From: Chryseobacterium sp. OV279
GTDB taxonomy: Bacteria > Bacteroidota > Bacteroidia > Flavobacteriales > Weeksellaceae
Reading direction: 5' to 3'
Length of the DNA stretch: 64,000 bases
Assembly: GCF_900128945.1 (NCBI RefSeq)
Contig: NZ_FQUD01000004.1
Span: forward strand, 620,001 to 684,000
This document shows, piece after piece, positions 55,035-61,496 of the stretch; the stretch's first letter is position 1; each line of letters begins with the position of its first letter. A program made the translations under genes and the position numbers. The notes under the pieces were generated by a model. That model was not told where the DNA came from. It did not search any database and saw only the letters and a program-made list of their open reading frames with translations.

Positions 55035-55697
55035 TTAGTATACTTTTTCGACAATAAGCTGAGCAATACGGGCAGCCGTGTCGGAATCCTTATTTTCAAT
55101 AGCATTATAAAGATCAGTATGTATTTTTTGAGAAAGTTTGAAAGAGTCTGTATTGTTATTGTGACTGGCTTCAAAAGTTCTGAGAATATGCTTACTGGCA
55201 ATTCGGTAGATTTCTTTCAAAAGAGTATTGCCACAGGCTTCGGCAATAGATATGTGAAAATTAATGTCTGCCTGGTAACACTCCAGTGCCTGGTTGTCTT
55301 TTGCAAACCGATCTCTGAGGTCCAGGTGCATTTTAATCGCCTCCAGCTCCTTTTCACTTCGGTTAACCGCTGCTTTCGCCGCAATCTTTGAATCTAAAAG
55401 AGCACGAACTTCATATACTTCGTTGAATTCCGCATTGTTGATCTGGTCTTCCAGTGATTCCTGGATATTCTTAGAAGTCACAAAGGTACCCACACCTTGC
55501 TGTACACTCAGAACTCCTTTTATCGATAAAATTTTTATAGCCTCACGAATGCTGGACCGGCCGACACCATATATTTTCATCAGTTCCGGTTCAATCGGAA
55601 GTTTATCACCAACAGCATATTCTTCATTGGTAATCCCCTGAATTAATCTTTCTGCGACTTCCTGAGCTAATGATTTTCTTTGAATTTGCATATACAT
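55035..55697 (-). CDS. FadR/GntR family transcriptional regulator
   Basis: A 220-residue regulator. The start at 55697 (or 55691) is chosen because upstream residues from a start at 55808 lack homology-like sequence and would include the operator. The GntR winged helix lies at about residues 6-75 (LAQEVAERLIQGITNEEYAVGDKLPIEPELMKIYGVGRSSIREAIKILSIKGVLSVQQGVGTFV) and an FCD ligand domain covers the rest, with metal-ligand-type residues in YQADINFHISIAEACGN and SQKIHTDLYNAI. FCD regulators bind small carboxylates, often with a metal ion. It is transcribed in the same direction as the MFS gene 55 bp downstream. Confidence 0.9.
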   Translation of the reverse strand: MYMQIQRKSLAQEVAERLIQGITNEEYAVGDKLPIEPELMKIYGVGRSSIREAIKILSIKGVLSVQQGVGTFVTSKNIQESLEDQINNAEFNEVYEVRALLDSKIAAKAAVNRSEKELEAIKMHLDLRDRFAKDNQALECYQADINFHISIAEACGNTLLKEIYRIASKHILRTFEASHNNNTDSFKLSQKIHTDLYNAIENKDSDTAARIAQLIVEKVY

Positions 55698-55701
55698 CTT
55701 A

Positions 55702-55712
55702 TCATCTGACGA
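55702..55712. promoter_or_regulatory. Operator-like site before the FadR-family gene
   Basis: TCATC-T-GACGA, one base different from the palindrome at 55003-55013, lies 5-11 bp before the regulator start. Suggests autoregulation. Confidence 0.5.
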
Positions 55713-55807
55713 ATACAAAGGTATGACTTTTTTAGAATATTTGACTATAAATTTTAAAAGGATGTATTGATCTTGAAAAAAGGATAAGATGGATGAGTAG
55801 TTCAGCA

Positions 55808-55840
55808 AACCATGTCAAGGTTTTAAACCTTGACATGGTT
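55808..55840. repeat. Perfect palindrome, 16-bp arms
   Basis: AACCATGTCAAGGTTT at 55808-55823 and its exact inverted copy AAACCTTGACATGGTT at 55825-55840, separated by one base. It lies between the FadR gene and the serine hydrolase gene, both on the minus strand. No T run on either side, so it is an extragenic palindromic repeat rather than a normal terminator. Confidence 0.75.
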
Positions 55841-55879
55841 AAACACTGGAAATAACCTCAGTAAATAAGGATGATAAAA

Positions 55880-57532
55880 CTATTTTATTTTTTTAAATTC
55901 AATATTAGAAAGATTAGATCCCGACAACATAAATTGGGTGGCTTCATTATTTTGATTATAATTAAAATCAATTTGCCCGAAATAATCCGTTGTAGAGTAG
56001 AAGCTGATAGGAGTTAATGGATGGAGTTCGATATCACCATTCAAAGGATGTTTGGCTATTAACTTATTATTTTCAACGACTAGTTGATAGGTTGTATTAA
56101 ATTCTTCATTTCTGTAAAAACCAATTAATTTGTTTAAAACCAATTTATCAACTTTAGGAGGATTCAACGTTATCTTTTCTGCAGTATAGGTAAAGTCGGC
56201 AATTCTAAGGGTAACGGATCCACTATGAAACGTTAAACTTGCTGTAGGAATAGATGTAATCTTAAATTTATTGTCCCCAATGATCTGAAGCGGTTCCTTA
56301 CCTTTTTGATTATAGGTTCCCACAGAAAGATCTTTCCCTTCCGTTGATATTTCAAGAAAATTTCCCGGACTAAATTCATACACGCCTTCAAATTTTTTAA
56401 GCTCAGCTGGAGTATAAGTTGTTTTTTGCGGTAACGGAGAAATTGTCTCTTGATCTTTGAGAAAGAAATCCACCAACTGATAAACAATCTGCAAACCTTC
56501 AAATCCCTGCTTGTTGCCTAACATAACAATAGAAAACTGTTGTGAAGGAACATGTAGGATATAGGCACGATAGCCGACTGTACCGCCACCGTGAAATACA
56601 ATGTCTAAACCTTTATACTTTTCCGTTTGCAGACCCAACCCATATTCTATGGTTTTGCCCGTACTGAGCACGGTACTCTTTTGCATAGTATGATAGAGCT
56701 GGCGGCTTCCCTGCACCGGATTTTGAAAATTGATGGCCCATTGACACAGATCATTCAGTGTTGTATAGATATTGGATGAGCCATCCACCATTTGTGCGAT
56801 AGGAAACTTTAAAAAAGTTTTACCCTTTGGCCGATAGGATTCTGCTGCATTAGGAATGATTTTATCGGGATCATCTAATGCGATGGTGTTTTTCATGTGC
56901 AAAGGATTAAAAATATATTCCTTTGCGATTTCGTTAAAATCCTTTTGATAAATTCTGTGAAGAATTTCAGCGAGGAGCGTGAAACCGGTATTGTTATATT
57001 GATATTTTTCTCCGGGAGTGAAGTTGATGCTTTTAATGCCCAGAAGAGTTTGTACTCCTTCCTCATTGGTTACTTTAAATTCATCGCCAAAACCCTGTAG
57101 TTTTTTTATTTCAGAAAAATTGGGTAATCCGTGGGTATGGTTGGCTAACTGACGGATCGTAATTTTAAAGGGCAGATGCTTCAGTTCCGGCAAGTAGATT
57201 CTGATATCATCATCTAAGGATAGCTTTCCTTCCTTTTCAGCTAAAAGGGCAATAAATGCGGTAAACTGTTTGGAAACGGAGGCTATATTAAACGCCGTGG
57301 AATCTGTGACCGGAGTTTTATTTTCCAGATTAGCCAGTCCGTAGGTTTTCTTATAGATTGCTTTTCCATCTTTTATGATGGCAATGGCCATTCCCGGCTC
57401 ATTTTCCTGTTGATAGATATTCAGCAGAGAGTCTGTTCTTCTGATCGGATCAGTTGGTCTGGATTGGGCGGAGCATGGTCCGGAACTCAATAAAGTAAAA
57501 AAGAACAATGCCCATTGGATTGATAGCTTCAT
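55880..57532 (-). CDS. Serine hydrolase, beta-lactamase class C / penicillin-binding-protein-like
   Basis: A 550-residue exported enzyme (signal peptide cleaved near CSAQ, residue 23). The N-terminal half has all three active-site motifs: SxxK as S85-VS-K88, YxN as Y179-N-N181, and HGG at 314-316, so it is probably active. The second half (about 370-550) repeats two beta-rich parts, ELKKFEGVYEFSPGNFLEIS and DKLVLNKLIGFYRNEEFNTTYQLVVENN, accessory domains common in CubicO-type hydrolases. The substrate is unknown; esterase, peptidase or beta-lactamase function cannot be told apart. Transcribed with the AraC gene on the minus strand 120 bp upstream. Confidence 0.9.
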   Translation of the reverse strand: MKLSIQWALFFFTLLSSGPCSAQSRPTDPIRRTDSLLNIYQQENEPGMAIAIIKDGKAIYKKTYGLANLENKTPVTDSTAFNIASVSKQFTAFIALLAEKEGKLSLDDDIRIYLPELKHLPFKITIRQLANHTHGLPNFSEIKKLQGFGDEFKVTNEEGVQTLLGIKSINFTPGEKYQYNNTGFTLLAEILHRIYQKDFNEIAKEYIFNPLHMKNTIALDDPDKIIPNAAESYRPKGKTFLKFPIAQMVDGSSNIYTTLNDLCQWAINFQNPVQGSRQLYHTMQKSTVLSTGKTIEYGLGLQTEKYKGLDIVFHGGGTVGYRAYILHVPSQQFSIVMLGNKQGFEGLQIVYQLVDFFLKDQETISPLPQKTTYTPAELKKFEGVYEFSPGNFLEISTEGKDLSVGTYNQKGKEPLQIIGDNKFKITSIPTASLTFHSGSVTLRIADFTYTAEKITLNPPKVDKLVLNKLIGFYRNEEFNTTYQLVVENNKLIAKHPLNGDIELHPLTPISFYSTTDYFGQIDFNYNQNNEATQFMLSGSNLSNIEFKKIK

Positions 57533-57621
57533 TTGATTTAATTTTTAAATGATGAAGCAAATCTGAAAATTTACAGTAAGAAAAACATCCGACTATCGGA
57601 AACCGGACTGATTTTAAAACA

Positions 57622-57648
57622 TAAAAATAGTCCGACTTAAAATCGGAC
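57622..57648 (-). terminator. Terminator of the AraC gene
   Basis: Stem GTCCGA / TCGGAC (57630-57635, 57643-57648) with a 7-nt loop. On the minus strand a short T run follows. It ends 5 bp after the regulator stop. Confidence 0.65.
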
Positions 57649-57652
57649 ACTA

Positions 57653-58690
57653 TTAAATGATTGATTTTCTGTAGTCTGTAGGGGTTAAGTTGGTTTCCTT
57701 TTTAAACGCCGTATAAAATGAAGATTTTGAGTTGAAACCCACTTCGTACAATACTTCCAGTACGGTTAACTGCGATTGTTCCTTGAGAAGAGTTTTGGCA
57801 TCGTTAATTCTGAACTCATTGATAAAGTCGAAGAAATGTTTTCCGGTATGCTGATTGATCAGCAGGGATAATTGCTTTTCGGGTAAGCTAATCAGTTCAG
57901 CCAGTTTCTGCAAGGTCAGTTTATCATCCAAATAGGGCTTTTCAATTTCCATGAATTGGAGAAGACTTTTCAATTGCTCCGGTTGTTCTTTTATTTCATG
58001 GTCTGATTGTACAGGAATCAGATCTTTATTGATTCCCGCAAACAGATTAGGCCGGTATAAAGCATTCAGCACAAACCAGGTGATCACAGATAAGACAAAC
58101 ACAGAGGTAAAGGTGAATAAGTAATTATAGATAGGACTATCTTTCTCAACAAAACCCCGGATAAGAACAAAGATATTTCCTATCAGAAAAAGGACAGTGG
58201 TTTGCATCAGCCATTTATAGGTAAGATGATGATTGCTGGAATAATTTTCCAGATATAATTTTCTGAAGTTTTTCAACAAGACAAATACAGCAATGATGTA
58301 AAAGTAATACTGAATGATAGAGATCACATCAAATACTTTGTAACCCTGTTCGGAAATTCCTGTAACGCTGAAGAAGCAAAAAACGAATAAAAATGGCAGT
58401 CCGTGCAAAAGATGCTTTTTCTGAAGTTTGAAATTATAATAACAGGCGGAATTGACATATAAATAATACAAAGGCATCTGCAGAAGAACGCTGGCCAATT
58501 TTCCTCCTTTGATTACTTTAGAGTCGGGTGGTGATAGGAACAGACCGGAAAAATCGATCACAGATACCAGGAGAAAAACAGCAAATAAATAATCAGGCAA
58601 TTTTCTTTCAGATTTTGCAGTCATCAGAAAAACACTTAACAGTAAAAACAGAAAAACAATAATCTTACCTAAATCGTTAATGAATGCCAT
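57653..58690 (-). CDS. Membrane-anchored AraC family regulator
   Basis: A 345-residue regulator. The first 210 residues carry about seven hydrophobic segments (IIVFLFLLLSVFL, YLFAVFLLVSVIDFSGLFL, LLHGLPFLFVFCFFSV, and others), and the C-terminus holds an AraC-type double helix-turn-helix: LTLQKLAELISLPEKQLSLLINQHTGKHFFDFINEFRINDAKTLL and LTVLEVLYEVGFNSKSSFYTAFKKETNLTPTDYRK. This membrane sensor-plus-AraC layout is common in Bacteroidota. It lies upstream of the serine hydrolase, which may be its target. Confidence 0.92.
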   Translation of the reverse strand: MAFINDLGKIIVFLFLLLSVFLMTAKSERKLPDYLFAVFLLVSVIDFSGLFLSPPDSKVIKGGKLASVLLQMPLYYLYVNSACYYNFKLQKKHLLHGLPFLFVFCFFSVTGISEQGYKVFDVISIIQYYFYIIAVFVLLKNFRKLYLENYSSNHHLTYKWLMQTTVLFLIGNIFVLIRGFVEKDSPIYNYLFTFTSVFVLSVITWFVLNALYRPNLFAGINKDLIPVQSDHEIKEQPEQLKSLLQFMEIEKPYLDDKLTLQKLAELISLPEKQLSLLINQHTGKHFFDFINEFRINDAKTLLKEQSQLTVLEVLYEVGFNSKSSFYTAFKKETNLTPTDYRKSII

Positions 58691-58816
58691 GTTTTTATTT
58701 TGAATATTACAAAACTACAAATTATAGTTTCTCTTCTGGGAATTAATATGGAGATGAAGCAGGCAATTACAAAACTTTTGGAGTAAAATAAATACAATCA
58801 AACTTATAATAGTCTT

Positions 58817-58993
58817 TTTAAAATTGACCTTAATTTTCTTAACCTCAATAAACTTTAGTTTGTTTCTTAATTTAAACATTAAGGATTTAAGCAGTATGCT
58901 TATTGTTATGAATGAAGAAATCAATAAATTGATTTTTTTTTAAGTTCTTTAAGCACGCTATCTTTTAAGATCTTAATGTCTTAATGTTAAAAA
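58817..58993. repeat. Dispersed intergenic repeat, copy B
   Basis: About 177 bp that match 19136-19308 in the same orientation, with blocks such as AAACATTAAGGATTTAAGC, ATGAATGAAGAAATCAATAA and TTAAGTTCTTTAAGCACG. Differences are scattered substitutions and a longer T run (9-10 against 6). It fills most of the 58691-59112 gap; the remainder is AT-rich with a terminator near its right end. Confidence 0.8.
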
Positions 58994-59071
58994 GCTTGCT
59001 CCCCAGGTTTTGAAATTGATCCGATATTACCTGAAAAGCTTATCCAAGTGACTCATTAACATTAAACCACA

Positions 59072-59104
59072 AAAAAACTCTGATAAAAATACCAGAGTTT
59101 TTTG
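59072..59104 (-). terminator. Terminator of the rpsT-tRNA-Glu transcript
   Basis: Stem AAAAAACTCTG / CAGAGTTTTTT (59072-59082, 59093-59103) with a 10-nt loop. On the minus strand it follows the second tRNA by about 10 bp and is followed by T residues. Confidence 0.85.
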
Positions 59105-59112
59105 TTGTTAAG

Positions 59113-59184
59113 TAGCCCGTAGGGGAGTCGAACCCCTCTTACCAGAATGAAAATCTGAGGTCCTAACCGATAGACGAACGGGCC
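59113..59184 (-). tRNA. tRNA-Glu (anticodon TTC)
   Basis: Read on the minus strand the 72-nt sequence starts GGCCCGTTCGTCTA and ends with ACGGGCT plus discriminator A, giving a 7-bp acceptor stem with a G-U first pair. The anticodon stem CAGA/TCTG encloses the loop TTTTCAT with anticodon TTC. T-arm GGGGTTCGACTCCCC is complete. No CCA is encoded. Confidence 0.96.
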
Positions 59185-59284
59185 ATCTACCAAACTGTAA
59201 ATAAAATACCTACAGGGTTAGTTTTTTGTTTTTATAAGTTTCAACTCTTAGTTTAACCACCCGGTTAGTAGTGATTAAGTTTTG

Positions 59285-59356
59285 TAGCCCGTAGGGGAAT
59301 CGAACCCCTCTTACCAGAATGAAAATCTGAGGTCCTAACCGATAGACGAACGGGCC
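59285..59356 (-). tRNA. tRNA-Glu (anticodon TTC), near-identical copy
   Basis: Identical to the previous tRNA-Glu except for one base in the T-loop region (GTTCGATTCC against GTTCGACTCC). It starts 10 bp after the rpsT stop, so it is probably processed from a transcript with rpsT. Confidence 0.96.
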
Positions 59357-59366
59357 AACTATACTA

Positions 59367-59621
59367 TTACGCTAATTTATTAACGTGCTTTGTCAATTTG
59401 CTCTTCAAGTTAGCAGCTTTGTTCTTGTGGATGATATTTTTCTTAGCTAATCTATCCAATAAAGCGATAACTTTTGGAAGTTGCTCAGTAGCTGAAGCTT
59501 TATCTTCCTCATTTCTCAAAACTTTGATTGCTGTTCTAGCAGTTTTGTGGTAGTATCTGTTACGAACTTTTCTAACTTCGTTTTGTCTAATTCTCTTTAG
59601 TGCTGATTTATGATTTGCCAT
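59367..59621 (-). CDS. rpsT: Small ribosomal subunit protein bS20
   Basis: The 30S protein S20. The start at 59621 gives 84 residues beginning MANHKSALKRIRQNE, the family start; an in-frame ATG seven codons upstream adds MHSHLND, which is unlike S20. The sequence is rich in Lys and Arg with KTARTAIKVLRN and KKNIIHKNKAANLKSKLTKHVNKL. A tRNA-Glu begins 10 bp after its stop, and a good promoter is found 20 bp before the start. Confidence 0.98.
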   Translation of the reverse strand: MANHKSALKRIRQNEVRKVRNRYYHKTARTAIKVLRNEEDKASATEQLPKVIALLDRLAKKNIIHKNKAANLKSKLTKHVNKLA

Positions 59622-59639
59622 ATCGTTCAAATGTGAGTG

Positions 59640-59671
59640 CAAAACTATAAACTTTTTTTTAATCTGCCAAA
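59640..59671 (-). promoter_or_regulatory. Promoter of rpsT
   Basis: On the minus strand, TTTG (59671-59668), 20 nt spacer, TAGTTTTG (59647-59640), exact matches. Implied start at about 59633, 12 nt before ATG. Confidence 0.62.
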
Positions 59672-59688
59672 TTTATTTTTAAAATTTT

Positions 59689-60009
59689 TCAATTTTCTTC
59701 TGACAGGTATTTTCTGAGTTTATCTATTGCTTGTTCTATTTTTAAATTCTCTTGTTCTCGTTCTATTTTCTTGATTGTGCTACTTAACATAATCATTGCG
59801 TTGTTCCATTCTCCAGTCGTGTTGGTGAAGGTAAGTCCATCAATTGTTACTTCAAAGGCGACCCTTTCTCCAGTCCGGTAAAGTCTGAAACTTATTTTAT
59901 CATCCCTGCCTGTAATCCCGTCTTCATTGATTTGTAAATCGTAACTTTTTGGGTTAGAGTGGATTTTCTTAAAAAGAAGTTTAGCTTCTTGTATTTTTAA
60001 ATCCGGCAT
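59689..60009 (-). CDS. Hypothetical small protein between tRNA-Glu and rpsT
   Basis: A 106-residue soluble protein of no family I recognise. It has charged Lys/Glu/Arg-rich ends (MPDLKIQEAKLLFKKIHSN and SSTIKKIEREQENLKIEQAIDKLRKYLSEEN, a likely coiled coil) and a middle with YDLQINEDGITGRDDKISFRLYRTGERVAFEV. It starts 14 bp after the third tRNA-Glu and ends 68 bp before rpsT. It could be an insertion beside a tRNA gene or a small conserved gene; I cannot decide. Confidence 0.6.
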   Translation of the reverse strand: MPDLKIQEAKLLFKKIHSNPKSYDLQINEDGITGRDDKISFRLYRTGERVAFEVTIDGLTFTNTTGEWNNAMIMLSSTIKKIEREQENLKIEQAIDKLRKYLSEEN

Positions 60010-60023
60010 GATATCAAATTTGG

Positions 60024-60095
60024 TAGCCTATAGGAGAATCGAACTCCTGTTGCAAGGATGAAAACCTTGAGTCCTAACCACTAGACGAATAGGCC
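60024..60095 (-). tRNA. tRNA-Glu (anticodon TTC), divergent copy
   Basis: A 72-nt tRNA reading GGCCTATTCGTCTAGTGG from the 5' end, with acceptor GGCCTAT/ATAGGCT, anticodon stem CAAGG/CCTTG enclosing TTTTCAT (anticodon TTC), T-arm AGGAGTTCGATTCTCCT. It differs from the other two tRNA-Glu genes in several stems, so it is an older paralogue. A promoter lies just upstream. Confidence 0.95.
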
Positions 60096-60109
60096 AAATT
60101 TTGAGGTTG

Positions 60110-60140
60110 CAAAAGTAATGATTAACTTTTTAACTTCAAA
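60110..60140 (-). promoter_or_regulatory. Promoter of the tRNA-Glu (divergent copy)
   Basis: On the minus strand, TTG (60139-60137), 19 nt spacer, TACTTTTG (60117-60110), an exact TAnnTTTG. It lies 15 bp before the tRNA 5' end. Confidence 0.62.
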
Positions 60141-60153
60141 ATTATTTTTCAAA

Positions 60154-61443
60154 TTATTTAAAAACTTTTTGAATAATCGTATTCTTGATTCCCTTGGTTT
60201 CAAGGTCTTTTTGGAGCTTTACAGCATCCTCCAAAGTGAATACTTTTCCATACGTATAATAGAAAACGCCGTTCTCTTTATTACGTTCTACATCCTTCAG
60301 TGTCTGTAAGATAAATGAGTTTCCGTTTAGCTTTTCGCCCGTATAAACCTCAATGGTATAGTAGCCGGAAAGCAGTTTTTGATTAGGCATAAATCCTACT
60401 GCATACGCATTTCTAAACCCTGCATCTTTTGCTGTTTTTAAATTGATGTCTTTTACGGAAGCCATGTTCGTAACCCCATAATAATATTTGTACTGGCCAT
60501 TATCTTTGAGAGGGAGAATGTAATTCAGACCTTTTAAGGCAGGATCTCCATCATTGTATTTTACAGGTGAACTCAGCAGTAAAATTCTGAAATCATTTTT
60601 AAGAGGAGACTCTGCAGGCTTCTCAGGCTCAGGTTTTTTTACAGCCATGGATGATCCTCCTGTTTTTCGGTCAATCGCTTTCTTATAATCGATGATGGCG
60701 TTGTAGATACTTTCTGAGATTTCGTTCTGACCCTTTTCGGAGGCCAAATAATGACTTTCTTCAGGATGGTTGATGAATCCGGTCTCTATCAGTACAGAAG
60801 GCATGGCATTCATACGGAGAACGTGAAGGTTTTTCTGGAAAACACCTCTTGAAAATCTTTTATCCTTGTTCACGAAATTATCTTCCACCAATCCGCCAAG
60901 CAGTAAACTGGACTCCAGATATTTATTCTGCTGCAGTTTCAGAGCGATAAGAGACTCCGGAGAGCTTGGGTTATAAGAACCGAAGGTCTGTCTGTCTTTT
61001 TCATCCAGAAAGATCACGTCATTCTCTCTTTTGGCTACTTCCAGGTTTTCGTCGTTTTGATTCGGTCCCTGTACATAGGTTTCAGTTCCGTATGCGGTAG
61101 GTCTCTGCGAAGAGTTACAGTGAATGGACACAAAAAGATCGGCCTTACTTCTGTTCGCCAGGTTGGTTCTGTCCGAAAGAGAAGGATATTCGTCAAATTT
61201 ACGGGTGTATATTACTTTGAAATCTCTGTTTTTCTCCAACATTGCCCCTACTTTTAGAGTAACGGCTAGCGTAACGTCTTTTTCTGCAACCCTTCCAATG
61301 TCTGCATAAGATCGGTTCGCTCCATGGTCACTTCCCCCATGACCAGCATCTAAAACGATCGTAAACTTCTTTTGCGAAAATATTAAAGTGCTCGAAAAAA
61401 TAAGGAGAAATGATAAAATTATTTTAAAATTTTGGTTGTGCAT
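60154..61443 (-). CDS. N-acetylmuramoyl-L-alanine amidase, AmiC-type
   Basis: A 429-residue exported zinc amidase that cuts the bond between muramic acid and the peptide in peptidoglycan. The signal peptide ends at IFSQ (residue 24). The Amidase_3 domain (about 28-260) has the zinc ligands His35 (DAGHGG), Glu54 (VAEKDV) and His108 (SIHCN), and catalytic Glu220 (VLIETGFINHPEE). A Pro/Lys linker leads to a C-terminal part (about 290-429) with AFVxx-like SPOR-type strands (GYYTIEVYTGEKLNG, KNTIIQKVFK), possibly septum targeting. Divergent from the LptD-like gene, with 53 bp between their starts. Confidence 0.93.
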   Translation of the reverse strand: MHNQNFKIILSFLLIFSSTLIFSQKKFTIVLDAGHGGSDHGANRSYADIGRVAEKDVTLAVTLKVGAMLEKNRDFKVIYTRKFDEYPSLSDRTNLANRSKADLFVSIHCNSSQRPTAYGTETYVQGPNQNDENLEVAKRENDVIFLDEKDRQTFGSYNPSSPESLIALKLQQNKYLESSLLLGGLVEDNFVNKDKRFSRGVFQKNLHVLRMNAMPSVLIETGFINHPEESHYLASEKGQNEISESIYNAIIDYKKAIDRKTGGSSMAVKKPEPEKPAESPLKNDFRILLLSSPVKYNDGDPALKGLNYILPLKDNGQYKYYYGVTNMASVKDINLKTAKDAGFRNAYAVGFMPNQKLLSGYYTIEVYTGEKLNGNSFILQTLKDVERNKENGVFYYTYGKVFTLEDAVKLQKDLETKGIKNTIIQKVFK

Positions 61444-61496
61444 CTTACAGTTTTAAAAATTATATTAATTTTGAGCCTTAATTATATAGAACAAAA

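Noticed and set aside
58715..58924. A 69-codon minus-strand frame over the dispersed repeat
   Set aside because: It covers the repeat copy B and is Lys/Ile-rich; the repeat at 19136-19308 does not preserve it as a gene.
59113..59356. The two tRNA-Glu genes as a direct repeat or a CRISPR-type array
   Set aside because: They fold as complete tRNAs; the repeats are gene copies.
60118..60309. Short plus-strand frame antisense to the end of the amidase
   Set aside because: Low-complexity Phe/Leu/Asn sequence over AT-rich DNA and the amidase 3' end; no support.
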